Positions 6,849-15,109 of a stretch of 18,694 nt of DNA are shown in pieces. The DNA is from Rhodobiaceae bacterium UBA7378 (GTDB lineage Bacteria > Pseudomonadota > Alphaproteobacteria > RS24). The position numbers and the translations under genes are program-made. Under the pieces are notes generated by a model that worked only from the letters and a program-made list of their open reading frames with translations, was not told where the DNA came from and searched no databases. The number at the start of each line of letters is the position of its first letter. Position 1 is the stretch's first letter. Location: NCBI GenBank assembly GCA_002469805.1, contig DKNW01000134.1, positions 1-18,694 on the forward strand. The letters run 5' to 3'.

Positions 6849-8288
6849 TCAGCGCAAGAGACGCCGAAACCGTGCACTGAAGATAACCAATAGCACGAGT
6901 AATTCAATACGCCCTGCAATCATCAGGATAATGATAAAAAACTGCGTCGCGCTGCTCATCGTTGCAAGGCTTGATTCCAATCCGAGATGCGGCACAATCG
7001 CAAGTGAGTTGGTAAGCGCGCCAAATGTAACAGCCCAGACAGATTCCATGTCTAATCCGAACGCTCCCAGCGCAATAATCGCAACACTCAACGATAGAAT
7101 AAATATGGCCATGTACGACCATGTCGCACTGAAATCGGCCATATCGACCGTACGCCCCCGCATGCGGGTCACGCTTACCGACGAGGGATAAGCCAATCGA
7201 CGCAATTCGCTCGCCAGTTCACGGCCCACCAAAATTGCACGATTAATCTTCACCCCGCCTGCCATGGATAAGCCCATGCCACCAACAGCGACCGGCAACA
7301 TAACCCATAAAACCGGCCAATCGCTTAACGAATCTCCGGGAAGAAAGTTGAACCCCGCGGTCGTTGCAAGGCTTATGGCTTGGAAAATAATGCCGAGATA
7401 ACCCTGGCTTTCCTGCGTTAACGCAGAGACAACCGCGAATACCGCCACGATTGAAATGAAAACTCGGAACTCGGCCTCGCGAATAAATTGCGCCGACTGA
7501 ATATGCGTCATGGCAACAAGCGCCGGCAGGCTCAACGCGCTAAGCACGCATAATACCGTCAGCGAGAATTGTGACAATAATGAAAATTGGTCAGAAATAC
7601 TGCCCGAAACAATGCTCGTACCGGTGCCAGAGATACCTGAAAGTGCCAAACAAAACGCTGCAAAAAATCCGTCACCTCCCGCAGCGATACCAATGATCCC
7701 TAAACCAGTCAGGCTGATATAATAGGGAAATATAATGCGCAAGGGCCGCCCGAGGCGCACCGATAGCGAATCGTCCTCATTGTGCTGCAGAAGTGGGCTG
7801 CCAACCAGCGAAAGGCCACCAACCGCAAACGGGGCCAGTACGCCGACCGCGAAGACAAGCGTCCATAGCCCACCGAGCCAACCCAGCAATGCACGCCAAA
7901 CCAATATTGGCGCATCTTCAAGCTGCGGATAGGCTATTACCCCGCCCCCAGACGTTGTCAGCCCGGATGCCGCCTCGAAATAACCCGCAAAGAAGCTGCG
8001 TACTTGCACCGCGCCTGTTAGAGGTATCGACGCCAACAGTGGCAATACGAACCAGAACAACAACATAATTAATAAAAGTTCGATGTTGCGGGCTGGTGTG
8101 CGCCGCGTGGGAAGGCCAGATATTACCATTGCGCCGGACACAAACGTGGTCAGAGTCAGGCCGACAGTGAAATTGCGCGCATGCCCCCAATGCCCACCAA
8201 GAATGCTAACAACCAGCGGGATAACCATGCATAGGGCAAGCATGGCACCACCATATCCCAATGTGTATAAAAGCGCGCCCAGCCGCAT
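6849..8288 (-). CDS. trkH: TrkH-family potassium uptake channel subunit
   Basis: TrkH is the membrane pore of the Trk K+ uptake system and is gated by TrkA. The 479-residue protein is strongly hydrophobic, with about ten or more membrane segments, as expected for four M1-P-M2 repeats. Filter loops visible are P1 SGLTTSGGG (108-116), P2 SGISGTGTS (217-225) and P3 SLATTAGFN (306-314), followed by AGGVKINR (343-350) with its conserved Lys. The fourth loop should carry an N-x-G-P-G type sequence but reads GALTNSLAIVPHLG (423-436), with no glycine at the expected filter position. The C-terminal helix ends in AGRIELLVLLVIFSARFRR (458-476), normal for the family. It begins 6 bases after the trkA stop, so the two are made together. 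K+ specificity is inferred from the trkA link. Confidence 0.9.
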   Translation of the reverse strand: MRLGALLYTLGYGGAMLALCMVIPLVVSILGGHWGHARNFTVGLTLTTFVSGAMVISGLPTRRTPARNIELLLIMLLFWFVLPLLASIPLTGAVQVRSFFAGYFEAASGLTTSGGGVIAYPQLEDAPILVWRALLGWLGGLWTLVFAVGVLAPFAVGGLSLVGSPLLQHNEDDSLSVRLGRPLRIIFPYYISLTGLGIIGIAAGGDGFFAAFCLALSGISGTGTSIVSGSISDQFSLLSQFSLTVLCVLSALSLPALVAMTHIQSAQFIREAEFRVFISIVAVFAVVSALTQESQGYLGIIFQAISLATTAGFNFLPGDSLSDWPVLWVMLPVAVGGMGLSMAGGVKINRAILVGRELASELRRLAYPSSVSVTRMRGRTVDMADFSATWSYMAIFILSLSVAIIALGAFGLDMESVWAVTFGALTNSLAIVPHLGLESSLATMSSATQFFIIILMIAGRIELLVLLVIFSARFRRLLR

Positions 8289-8294
8289 ATTTGG

Positions 8295-9671
8295 CTAAAT
8301 CTGCCTGCTTGCAGGGAAAAGTTTTTCAACGTCTTCAATGGCATTGGACAATGCGAACACAACAATCCGGTCACCCACTTTAATCTCAGTGCCGCCGCGC
8401 GGTGTAATCAATTCGTCGGCACGCACAATGGCGCCAAACCGAATGCCATCTGGTAAATCAAGGTCGCGTAATTTCTGTCCGACCAAGACCGAACCTTCTA
8501 GCACTTCAGCCTCAAGAGCTTCCGCCCCACCATCACCAATTGCATGCACGCGGATCACCTGACCGCGCCGCACCTGCCCTAAAATGGATGACACGGTGAT
8601 AGCGCGTGGGTTGATCGCGACTTCCATGCCAAATTTTCCGGCTAGCCGCTGAAAACTATTATCGTTAATCAGACACATGCCCCGCACACTTCCTTCTTGC
8701 AAAGACAAGAGCGTCGTCAGCACGTTCACTTGGTCGTCATTCGTTAGACCCAGCGTAATATCAGCGTCGCGGACGCCCGCTTCAGCCAGAATATCGGGCG
8801 ACAGACCATCACCATGCAATAGCACGGACTTGCTGAGTTGTTCCGCAACCTCTCGGGCGCGTTGTTCCTCATGCTCAATGAGACTAATCGAATACGGCGC
8901 GCGCCCATTTTCCAGCGTACGCGCTACCTGATAGCCAATATTGCCAGCTCCTACGATCACGATCCGGCGCGCTTCGCGCTCTTCATGACCAAAAATCTTG
9001 AGGGTTCTAAGCGTGTCGCTGGCAGCGGTTACAAGATAGGCTTTGTCGCCAGCCAGAATTGTATCGTCAAATTCGGGGACATAAAGATGCCCCTCGCGTT
9101 CAAGCCCCACCACAATTGCCCGCAAATCGGGAAACAATCCTGTAAGCTGGTTCAGTGGCGTGTCGATGACCGGGCAATCATTTTCAATCGAAACGCCGAT
9201 CATCTGAACGATGTTGTTGCAGAAACCGAAATTATCAAAAGTGCCGGGCAAAGCCAGACGGCGAACTACCGCCTCGCCCACTTCCGTCTCGGGTGAAATG
9301 ATCACATCGACAGGGATATTTTCCCGATTGAAAAGCGACTCTTTCCATTTACCCGTCAGGTAATGCCGGTCGCGCACACGGGCGATCGTTTTGGGCACAT
9401 TGAATATTGATTTAGCGACCTGACAGGTCACCATATTGACCTCATCGCTGGCCGTCACCGCGATGAGAATGTCGGCGTCCGCTGCGCCGGCTTTCTCAAG
9501 CACTTCAGGATATGCGCCATGTCCCTGAACGGGCCTGACGTCAAGCGTGTCACTAATACGTTGCATCAATGCAGCAGCACGGTCGACGACAATCACGTCG
9601 ATCCCTTCCCCTGCAAGATGCTGGGCGATGCCCTGCCCCACCTGGCCGGCCCCACATACGATGACTTTCAT
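8295..9671 (-). CDS. trkA: Trk system potassium uptake regulator TrkA
   Basis: TrkA is the cytoplasmic NAD(H)/ATP-binding ring that gates TrkH. The 458 residues form two RCK_N-RCK_C units. The first nucleotide fold opens with CGAGQVGQGIAQHL (6-19) and has the acidic Asp30 at the end of beta 2. The second opens with VIVGAGNIGYQVART (238-252), followed by acidic Glu266. Between them and at the C terminus (about 390-440) lie the RCK_C beta domains, with GDKAYLVTA and GDRIVVFA as their last strands. The length matches the full two-unit TrkA rather than a KtrA-type half. The ATG at 9671 has a GAAGGGG site 5 bases upstream. It sits 20 bases after ntrX and just before trkH, the known ntrYX-trkA order of alphaproteobacteria. 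Confidence 0.95.
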   Translation of the reverse strand: MKVIVCGAGQVGQGIAQHLAGEGIDVIVVDRAAALMQRISDTLDVRPVQGHGAYPEVLEKAGAADADILIAVTASDEVNMVTCQVAKSIFNVPKTIARVRDRHYLTGKWKESLFNRENIPVDVIISPETEVGEAVVRRLALPGTFDNFGFCNNIVQMIGVSIENDCPVIDTPLNQLTGLFPDLRAIVVGLEREGHLYVPEFDDTILAGDKAYLVTAASDTLRTLKIFGHEEREARRIVIVGAGNIGYQVARTLENGRAPYSISLIEHEEQRAREVAEQLSKSVLLHGDGLSPDILAEAGVRDADITLGLTNDDQVNVLTTLLSLQEGSVRGMCLINDNSFQRLAGKFGMEVAINPRAITVSSILGQVRRGQVIRVHAIGDGGAEALEAEVLEGSVLVGQKLRDLDLPDGIRFGAIVRADELITPRGGTEIKVGDRIVVFALSNAIEDVEKLFPASRQI

Positions 9672-9691
9672 AATCGCCCCTTCAGCGTTCC

Positions 9692-11086
9692 TCAGGCATG
9701 GCTTTTAGCATGATTGCTGCCGGCTATACCTAAAGATTTCAACTTTCGGTGTAACGCTGAACGCTCCATGCCGACAAATTCAGCCGTTCGAGACACATTA
9801 CCGCTGAACCGATCGATCTGAGCAATCAGATATTCACGCTCAAATCGTTCGCGGGCCTCGCGTAATGGCAAGGACATAATATGCCCGGAGCTTGTAATTG
9901 TTTCGCTGACATCCGTCTCGGAAACAATTTCCTTTGGCAGCATATCTATGGTCAGAACATCGCTCTGACGCGCAACGCTATTAAGCATCATATGCTCGAC
10001 ACAATTGCGCAACTGGCGGACATTCCCAGGCCAATTATGACTTTGCAGAACAGCCATGACATCATGCCCCGCTTGGCGCGGCGTGACGTTGATCTGATCG
10101 GCAATCGCTGAGATATAGAACTCCACAAGCAGCGGAATATCGTCCCGACGCTTGGTAAGCCCCGGCACATCCAGCGCAACCACCTGCAATCTGTGGAATA
10201 AGTCTTCACGCAGAAGACCGTCACGGATCAATTGCTCAGGTGGCAGTGAACATGATGATAAAATGCGGGCATCAACATTCACATTATCATTGCCACCCAC
10301 GCGGGTGAAGCATCCTTTAAGAATAAACTTCAAGATCTCGCCCTGAATTTCTGATGGAAAATGGGCGATATTGTCGAGATAGAGCGTGCCGTTATGTGCT
10401 TGTTCAATCTGCCCTACTTCAACAAAATCTTCCGTTTCGTACCCGAACAACATTTTCTCAATGCGCTCAAGATCATCACCCATCATCGCACTATGAATAG
10501 TGACGAAATTTTGATTGGCGCGTGGCGACCGGCTATGCAACCGACCGGCAACGATTTCTTTGCCACTACCGGCAGGACCATTAATCATGATCCGGCTATT
10601 GGTTTGGGCCAATTTATCGATCTGCATGTTTAACTGCTCGATAACCGATGCTTGCCCGATCAATTCGAAATGGATGCCGTTTTTGCGCCGCAACTCTATA
10701 TTTTCGCGGTGCAGCCGGGCGTTTTCACTCGCACGACGAACCGTCAACAGCAATTTGTCAGACTTAAATGGCTTTTCAATATAGTCATACGCACCTTGGC
10801 GTATGGCCGAAACTGCCGTTTCAATATTGCCATGTCCACTAATTATGATGACCGGCAGATCTGGATATCGCTCACGCAAAATATTCAAGACCTCAAGGCC
10901 ATCTAGCCGGCTGCCTTGCAGCCAGACATCAAGCAGAACAAGCGACGGACATCGACTTGTTATCTCCCTGAGTGCAGCATCACTGTCCGCCGCAGTCCGG
11001 GGAGAATACCCCTCATCAACTAGGATACCCGCAATCAGATCGCGAATATCTTTCTCATCATCAACGATTAACACATCTCCAAACAT
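9692..11086 (-). CDS. ntrX: Response regulator NtrX
   Basis: NtrX is the DNA-binding partner of NtrY, linked to nitrogen and redox control in alphaproteobacteria. The start is the ATG at 11086, which overlaps the ntrY TAA by one base and opens directly on the receiver domain (MFGDVLIVDDEKD). An ORF start 96 bases upstream has no homology. The receiver spans residues 1-120 with Asp9/Asp10, phosphoacceptor Asp53, Ser83 and Lys105. An AAA+ domain spans about 140-380: Walker A GPAGSGKE (170-177) and the arginine region LLREDLFHRL (291-300). The C-terminal Fis-type helix-turn-helix covers about 425-453. GAFTGA, needed for sigma-54 contact, is missing. The segment reads LFGYETEDFVEVGQIEQA. This is usual for NtrX as I know it. 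Walker B reads LYLDNI, with Asn239 where Glu is expected, so ATP hydrolysis is doubtful. Confidence 0.94.
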   Translation of the reverse strand: MFGDVLIVDDEKDIRDLIAGILVDEGYSPRTAADSDAALREITSRCPSLVLLDVWLQGSRLDGLEVLNILRERYPDLPVIIISGHGNIETAVSAIRQGAYDYIEKPFKSDKLLLTVRRASENARLHRENIELRRKNGIHFELIGQASVIEQLNMQIDKLAQTNSRIMINGPAGSGKEIVAGRLHSRSPRANQNFVTIHSAMMGDDLERIEKMLFGYETEDFVEVGQIEQAHNGTLYLDNIAHFPSEIQGEILKFILKGCFTRVGGNDNVNVDARILSSCSLPPEQLIRDGLLREDLFHRLQVVALDVPGLTKRRDDIPLLVEFYISAIADQINVTPRQAGHDVMAVLQSHNWPGNVRQLRNCVEHMMLNSVARQSDVLTIDMLPKEIVSETDVSETITSSGHIMSLPLREARERFEREYLIAQIDRFSGNVSRTAEFVGMERSALHRKLKSLGIAGSNHAKSHA

Positions 11087-13338
11087 TATGTTTCCTCTAC
11101 TTCTTTTGAAGACCCTATCCTTTGATTGTGATGAAGCGGGAACACCAGAATTAATCCAGCGCCCGTGCCGCCCGAAGCGCACCAGGGTGCATCCTCAAGC
11201 AACAGAAACCCGCTGTGATCCTCCATCACCTTTTTCACGATGGACAACCCCAGCCCCGTGCCATGGGCACGCGCTGTATTATAGGGTTCCACCAGTGAAT
11301 ACCGATTTTGTTCGGGCCAACCGGGCCCGTTATCCAAAATACTAATCTTTAACTCGTTTTCGAATGTCTCAACACGCACCTCAATGATTGCAGGTTCGCC
11401 ATCTATCCTGTTAGCGGATACAGCTTCTTGGGCGTTTTTAAGCGCATTTGTGAGAGCCTGACTGAGCTGGCGATTATCGCCGATCATTTGCACGGGACCG
11501 GGATTTTCAAAACGATATGAAATCTCCGAATGAGCAATGCGCTGCAGAAATACCGTCTGCGACACGACATCCGTTACATCAAACTCGCGCATGACAGGTT
11601 TCGGCATACGGGCAAAAGATGAAAATTCGTCGACCATCCGCCCAATATCCTCAACCTGACGGATAATCGTCTGGGTACATTGGGCAAAAATATCGGGCTG
11701 GTCTTCAATGTCTTTGCCATATTTGGACTGCAACCGTTCCGCCGATAACTGGATCGGGGTCAAAGGGTTTTTAATTTCATGCGCGATACGCCGGGCAATA
11801 TCTGCCCAAGCCGCGGTGCGCTGTGCCGACATGAGGTTGGTTACGTCGTCAAACGTGATAACGAAATTGACACCGTAAGCCGTGTCAGATTTCGCGGTTG
11901 ATACAGAAAGCTGGTGCTCGTTGCCTTCTTGGTCTTCAAAGGAGACTTGCTGGGTTTTACCGGCTTTGATTTTTTTGCCACCGGTCTTTACCAGTTCGGA
12001 GAACGCTGGAATGATATCATCAAGCCGTTGCCCAGCCACTTGTGCTTCGTCAATGTTGAAAACTAGCTCGGCGGATTCATTCACGTGGTTGATATACCAG
12101 TTCTCATCAACTCCGATCACGCCCGAACTAATCCCGCTTAACACCATTTCGGTAAATTTGGCCCGCTCATCCAAATCGTCGCGCGCTTCGATAAGCTCGG
12201 TCTGTTGGTTGCTGATCCGCTCGGCCATAGTGTTAAACGTGCGGGCCAGTTGGCCTACTTCGTCATCATTGCGATCATCGTCGATCACACGCACCGAAAG
12301 ATCGCCGTCACCCAGCTTTTGCGTCGCTTTGATGAGTGCCGAAATAGGTTGAACAAGGCGATTGGCAATTAAAAGCCCCAACCAGATCGCCGATAATAAG
12401 ATAACTAACGTCAGCACAATATAAACCAGCGCGAAGGTTAGCTGGGCTTCGTAGCGCCTGTTTTCAATCGATAAATATTCGCGCGTGGCCGCATCTGAAC
12501 GCGATAAATGGTCAAGCACGTTCGATGCAACAAACCGCGTCGCATAGAGATAATAGCCCTCGAACCCCTGCAATTTCATCAGCGCGCGCACTTGAGAACG
12601 CTCCGACACAGTAATCATAACAGGCTCGCCACCACTAGCTGCGTCAAACGCCTCGCTGGGCGGCATATCCGGCAATATGTCCTTATTAGCCGAGGCCGCG
12701 AGCAGAACCGTACCGTCGCGCTTGACGACCAGAGCTTGTGGCATCGACCGGAGGGCCGCCTGCGCCTTGATAAAGTTCCGCGACCGCCGCGTGTCACCAC
12801 GCATCACGTCTGCCGCGCGTGTCAGATCGAGGGCCATCATCAGCACGTCACGCCGCAGCCCCTCACGATGCTCGCTTAGGTATGCATTTGCGACAGCGGT
12901 TGTATTATTGATGATGGCTTTGGTGCGTTTGGAGAACCAGCTATCAAGGCCACGGTCAAGCGTCACCGTGGCAAATATCGCCACTAAAATCGCCGGTACA
13001 GATGCGATAACCGCAAACAGGGTCACGAGCCTACTGTGTAGTTTAGCCCCGGCTCTTTTCGCACGCCGCGCACGGTTAATACTGATCAGCTGCCAGCCAA
13101 TTATGAAAACAAGACCAGTAACAATGAAGATATTGGTGGAGAGTAATGACCAGATTATAGCAGGATTTGGGCGTAGCGGCGTTAAATTGGACAATATGAG
13201 GTAGGTCAATACGCCTGACAAAAGCCCAAGACCTGCGAAAACGATCGATGTATAGCCTGCCGCTGCATTGAGACCAAACCCAGGAAGGTCGTCAATGCCC
13301 ACGCGCATACGTGCCATCAAAGATTTATAAGAAGCCAT
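11086..13338 (-). CDS. ntrY: Nitrogen-regulation sensor histidine kinase NtrY
   Basis: NtrY is a membrane sensor kinase that phosphorylates NtrX. The protein has 750 residues from the ATG at 13338. A TTG one codon earlier is possible. Membrane segments are seen at about 30-52, 62-84 and 104-126, then an extracytoplasmic region to about 300, a fourth segment at 300-325, and a HAMP domain at 325-380. A PAS domain follows (about 390-500), then the dimerisation helix with the phosphorylated His520 in RRIAHEIKNPLTPIQL. The ATPase domain has the N box NALKNAQEA (631-639), DNGPG (669-673) and HGTGLGLSIVKKV (692-704). All kinase motifs are intact. In many relatives ntrB-ntrC precede ntrY. Here metG does, across a 153-base gap. 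The stop overlaps the ntrX start by one base. Confidence 0.95.
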   Translation of the reverse strand: MASYKSLMARMRVGIDDLPGFGLNAAAGYTSIVFAGLGLLSGVLTYLILSNLTPLRPNPAIIWSLLSTNIFIVTGLVFIIGWQLISINRARRAKRAGAKLHSRLVTLFAVIASVPAILVAIFATVTLDRGLDSWFSKRTKAIINNTTAVANAYLSEHREGLRRDVLMMALDLTRAADVMRGDTRRSRNFIKAQAALRSMPQALVVKRDGTVLLAASANKDILPDMPPSEAFDAASGGEPVMITVSERSQVRALMKLQGFEGYYLYATRFVASNVLDHLSRSDAATREYLSIENRRYEAQLTFALVYIVLTLVILLSAIWLGLLIANRLVQPISALIKATQKLGDGDLSVRVIDDDRNDDEVGQLARTFNTMAERISNQQTELIEARDDLDERAKFTEMVLSGISSGVIGVDENWYINHVNESAELVFNIDEAQVAGQRLDDIIPAFSELVKTGGKKIKAGKTQQVSFEDQEGNEHQLSVSTAKSDTAYGVNFVITFDDVTNLMSAQRTAAWADIARRIAHEIKNPLTPIQLSAERLQSKYGKDIEDQPDIFAQCTQTIIRQVEDIGRMVDEFSSFARMPKPVMREFDVTDVVSQTVFLQRIAHSEISYRFENPGPVQMIGDNRQLSQALTNALKNAQEAVSANRIDGEPAIIEVRVETFENELKISILDNGPGWPEQNRYSLVEPYNTARAHGTGLGLSIVKKVMEDHSGFLLLEDAPWCASGGTGAGLILVFPLHHNQRIGSSKEVEET

Positions 13339-13455
13339 CAAAACACTTCGTTTATGCGATAACTCGCGGCCCAGATCCCACCTGCGACAATACTGCGCAG
13401 CTTGTCTACAACAAGCAATTAAATTACTCGATTGTCATATGCCGCGCCACTTAAT

Positions 13456-13473
13456 TGTTGCACTACGGCAACA
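13456..13473. repeat. Hairpin in the metG-ntrY spacer
   Basis: TGTTGC-ACTACG-GCAACA is a 6-base stem with a 6-base loop about 20 bases past the metG stop. On the minus strand it is followed by AATTAAG rather than a U run, so a Rho-independent terminator is not proven. GTGGCA (13475-13480) and TGCCAC (13500-13505) form a second possible stem that overlaps the metG stop. The remaining spacer up to 13338 could hold the ntrY promoter, but I see no convincing box pair. Confidence 0.3.
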
Positions 13474-13491
13474 CGTGGCAAAGCAGCAACA

Positions 13492-15084
13492 CTAGGGCGT
13501 GCCACCTTTGTCCACATCTGTGTCTTTGTCAGCATCTATCTCTGGTGCCATTGCTTCAAGACGCGGAAAAACGCCCGATGGCACCGGCATAGCTACGCCG
13601 GGTGTAAGCCGGTGTTCGGCGCCCAGAAACGAAAAATCACGCTGCGCCGGTTCAACGCATAAATAATCGAGCAATTGTGCAGCACCGTCTGGCACAACCG
13701 GTTGGATGAGAATTGCTGCCTGACGCACAACTTCAATAGCGCAATACAGTACTGTACGCATGCGGGCCGGATCGGTTTTCTTCAGGGCCCAAGGTTCGGC
13801 TGCGGCGAAATACCGATTTGCTGCCGATACCGCATCGAAGGTCAGGCCTAAATATTGATGTATCTCATATCGGCTCATGGCGTCGCGTGTAGTCGCGCCC
13901 AGCCCGTCGGCCAGCGCCAGAAGTTCTATATCCTCTGCGCGCAGATCAGTTGGCTCGGGAATTCGGCCTTCGCAATTCTTCGCAATCATCGACAGCGAGC
14001 GCTGCGCAAGATTGCCCAAATCATTGGCGAGGTCGGCGTTTACGCGGTTTACAATAGCTTCATCGCTGAAACTGCCATCACGCCCAAAAGGAACTTCGCG
14101 TAAAAAGAAATATCGCACCGCATCGACGCCGTAATGATCAGCAAGCACAAATGGGTCCAGAACATTACCTAGCGACTTTGACATTTTTTCGCCTTTAACG
14201 GTCAAAAACCCATGCGCAAAAATGTGACGCGGCAAAGGCAAACCAGCACTCATCAGAAACGCCGGCCAGTAAACTGAATGAAAACGCGTAATATCTTTGC
14301 CAATGACATGGAGTGCCGCCGGCCAGAAATCAGCGAATTGGGGGCTTTCCATATCGGGATAACCGGTTACCGTTAGATAATTCGTCAGCGCATCCATCCA
14401 GACATAAATGACGTGCGCCGGGTCATCGGGCACAGGCACACCCCAATCAAAGGCGGTGCGCGAAATCGAAAGATCCTTCAACCCGCCTTCAACGAATTTA
14501 ATGATTTCATTTCTCCTGCTATCCGGTTGAATAAATTGAGGGTTATCTTTGTAGTGGGCGAGCAATCTGTCTTGGTATTGCGACAGCCGAAAGAAATAAC
14601 TGTCTTCCTCCAACCACTCAACCGGCGTGCCTTGCGGCGATAGTTTCGTGCCGTCGCTATCGGTTTCCAGCTCACTTTCCGTGTAAAACGCCTCATCGCG
14701 AACCGAATACCAGCCTGCATAGCTGTCTTTATAAATATCTCCCTTGTCAGCAACGGCCTGCCAGATCGCCTGAACCGCACCATAATGGCGGGCTTCAGAT
14801 GTCCGAATAAAATCATCGTGACTGCAATTCAATCGCTGCGCCATCTTTTCAAATGCTGGCGTTAATTCATCGGCCAGTTCGCGCGGTGTCTTGCCTTGAT
14901 CGCGCGCTGTCTGAAACATTTTTTGGCCATGATCGTCCGTGCCGGTTGAAAAAAACACACGCTCACCACACAGACGGCGAAACCGCGCAATGGCGTCTGT
15001 CGCCATCACTTCATAGGCGTGCCCGATATGCGGCGGCCCGTTTGGATAAGAAATCGCGGTGCTAATGTAAAAACTATCTGTCAT
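13492..15084 (-). CDS. metG: Methionyl-tRNA synthetase
   Basis: MetRS charges tRNA-Met with methionine in the cytoplasm. The ATG at 15084 begins 25 bases after holB, with AAAGGG upstream, and opens on MTDSFYISTAISYPN. An ORF start 69 bases further up adds non-homologous residues inside holB. The protein has 530 residues. The class I signatures are present: PPHIGHAYE (17-25), with HIGH at 19-22, and KMSKS (300-304). The methionine-pocket and connective segments GTDDHGQK (48-55) and YVWMDALTNY (227-236) are also seen. The connective domain has no cysteine knuckles, so it is the zinc-free type. The helical anticodon domain covers about 345-500, with NDLGNLAQR (354-362). There is no C-terminal EMAP-like tRNA-binding domain. 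A short acidic tail, rich in Asp and Lys, ends the protein. In most relatives tatD follows directly. Here it does not. Confidence 0.96.
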   Translation of the reverse strand: MTDSFYISTAISYPNGPPHIGHAYEVMATDAIARFRRLCGERVFFSTGTDDHGQKMFQTARDQGKTPRELADELTPAFEKMAQRLNCSHDDFIRTSEARHYGAVQAIWQAVADKGDIYKDSYAGWYSVRDEAFYTESELETDSDGTKLSPQGTPVEWLEEDSYFFRLSQYQDRLLAHYKDNPQFIQPDSRRNEIIKFVEGGLKDLSISRTAFDWGVPVPDDPAHVIYVWMDALTNYLTVTGYPDMESPQFADFWPAALHVIGKDITRFHSVYWPAFLMSAGLPLPRHIFAHGFLTVKGEKMSKSLGNVLDPFVLADHYGVDAVRYFFLREVPFGRDGSFSDEAIVNRVNADLANDLGNLAQRSLSMIAKNCEGRIPEPTDLRAEDIELLALADGLGATTRDAMSRYEIHQYLGLTFDAVSAANRYFAAAEPWALKKTDPARMRTVLYCAIEVVRQAAILIQPVVPDGAAQLLDYLCVEPAQRDFSFLGAEHRLTPGVAMPVPSGVFPRLEAMAPEIDADKDTDVDKGGTP

Positions 15085-15109
15085 GGATGCCCTTTTTGCC
15101 GCAATGCAA

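Noticed and set aside
11087..11182. Longer ntrX start
   Set aside because: The 32 added residues lie inside ntrY and have no receiver homology. The TAATG junction marks the real start.
10803..11345. Open frame of 180 codons on the plus strand across the ntrX-ntrY junction
   Set aside because: Antisense to two well-supported genes and without recognisable domains or ribosome site.
11882..12352. Open frame of 156 codons on the plus strand
   Set aside because: Antisense to the PAS/HAMP part of ntrY, with the Ser/Arg-rich composition of a shadow frame.
12508..12879. Open frame of 123 codons on the plus strand
   Set aside because: Lies wholly opposite ntrY, shows no family signs, and its frame is explained by ntrY codon use.
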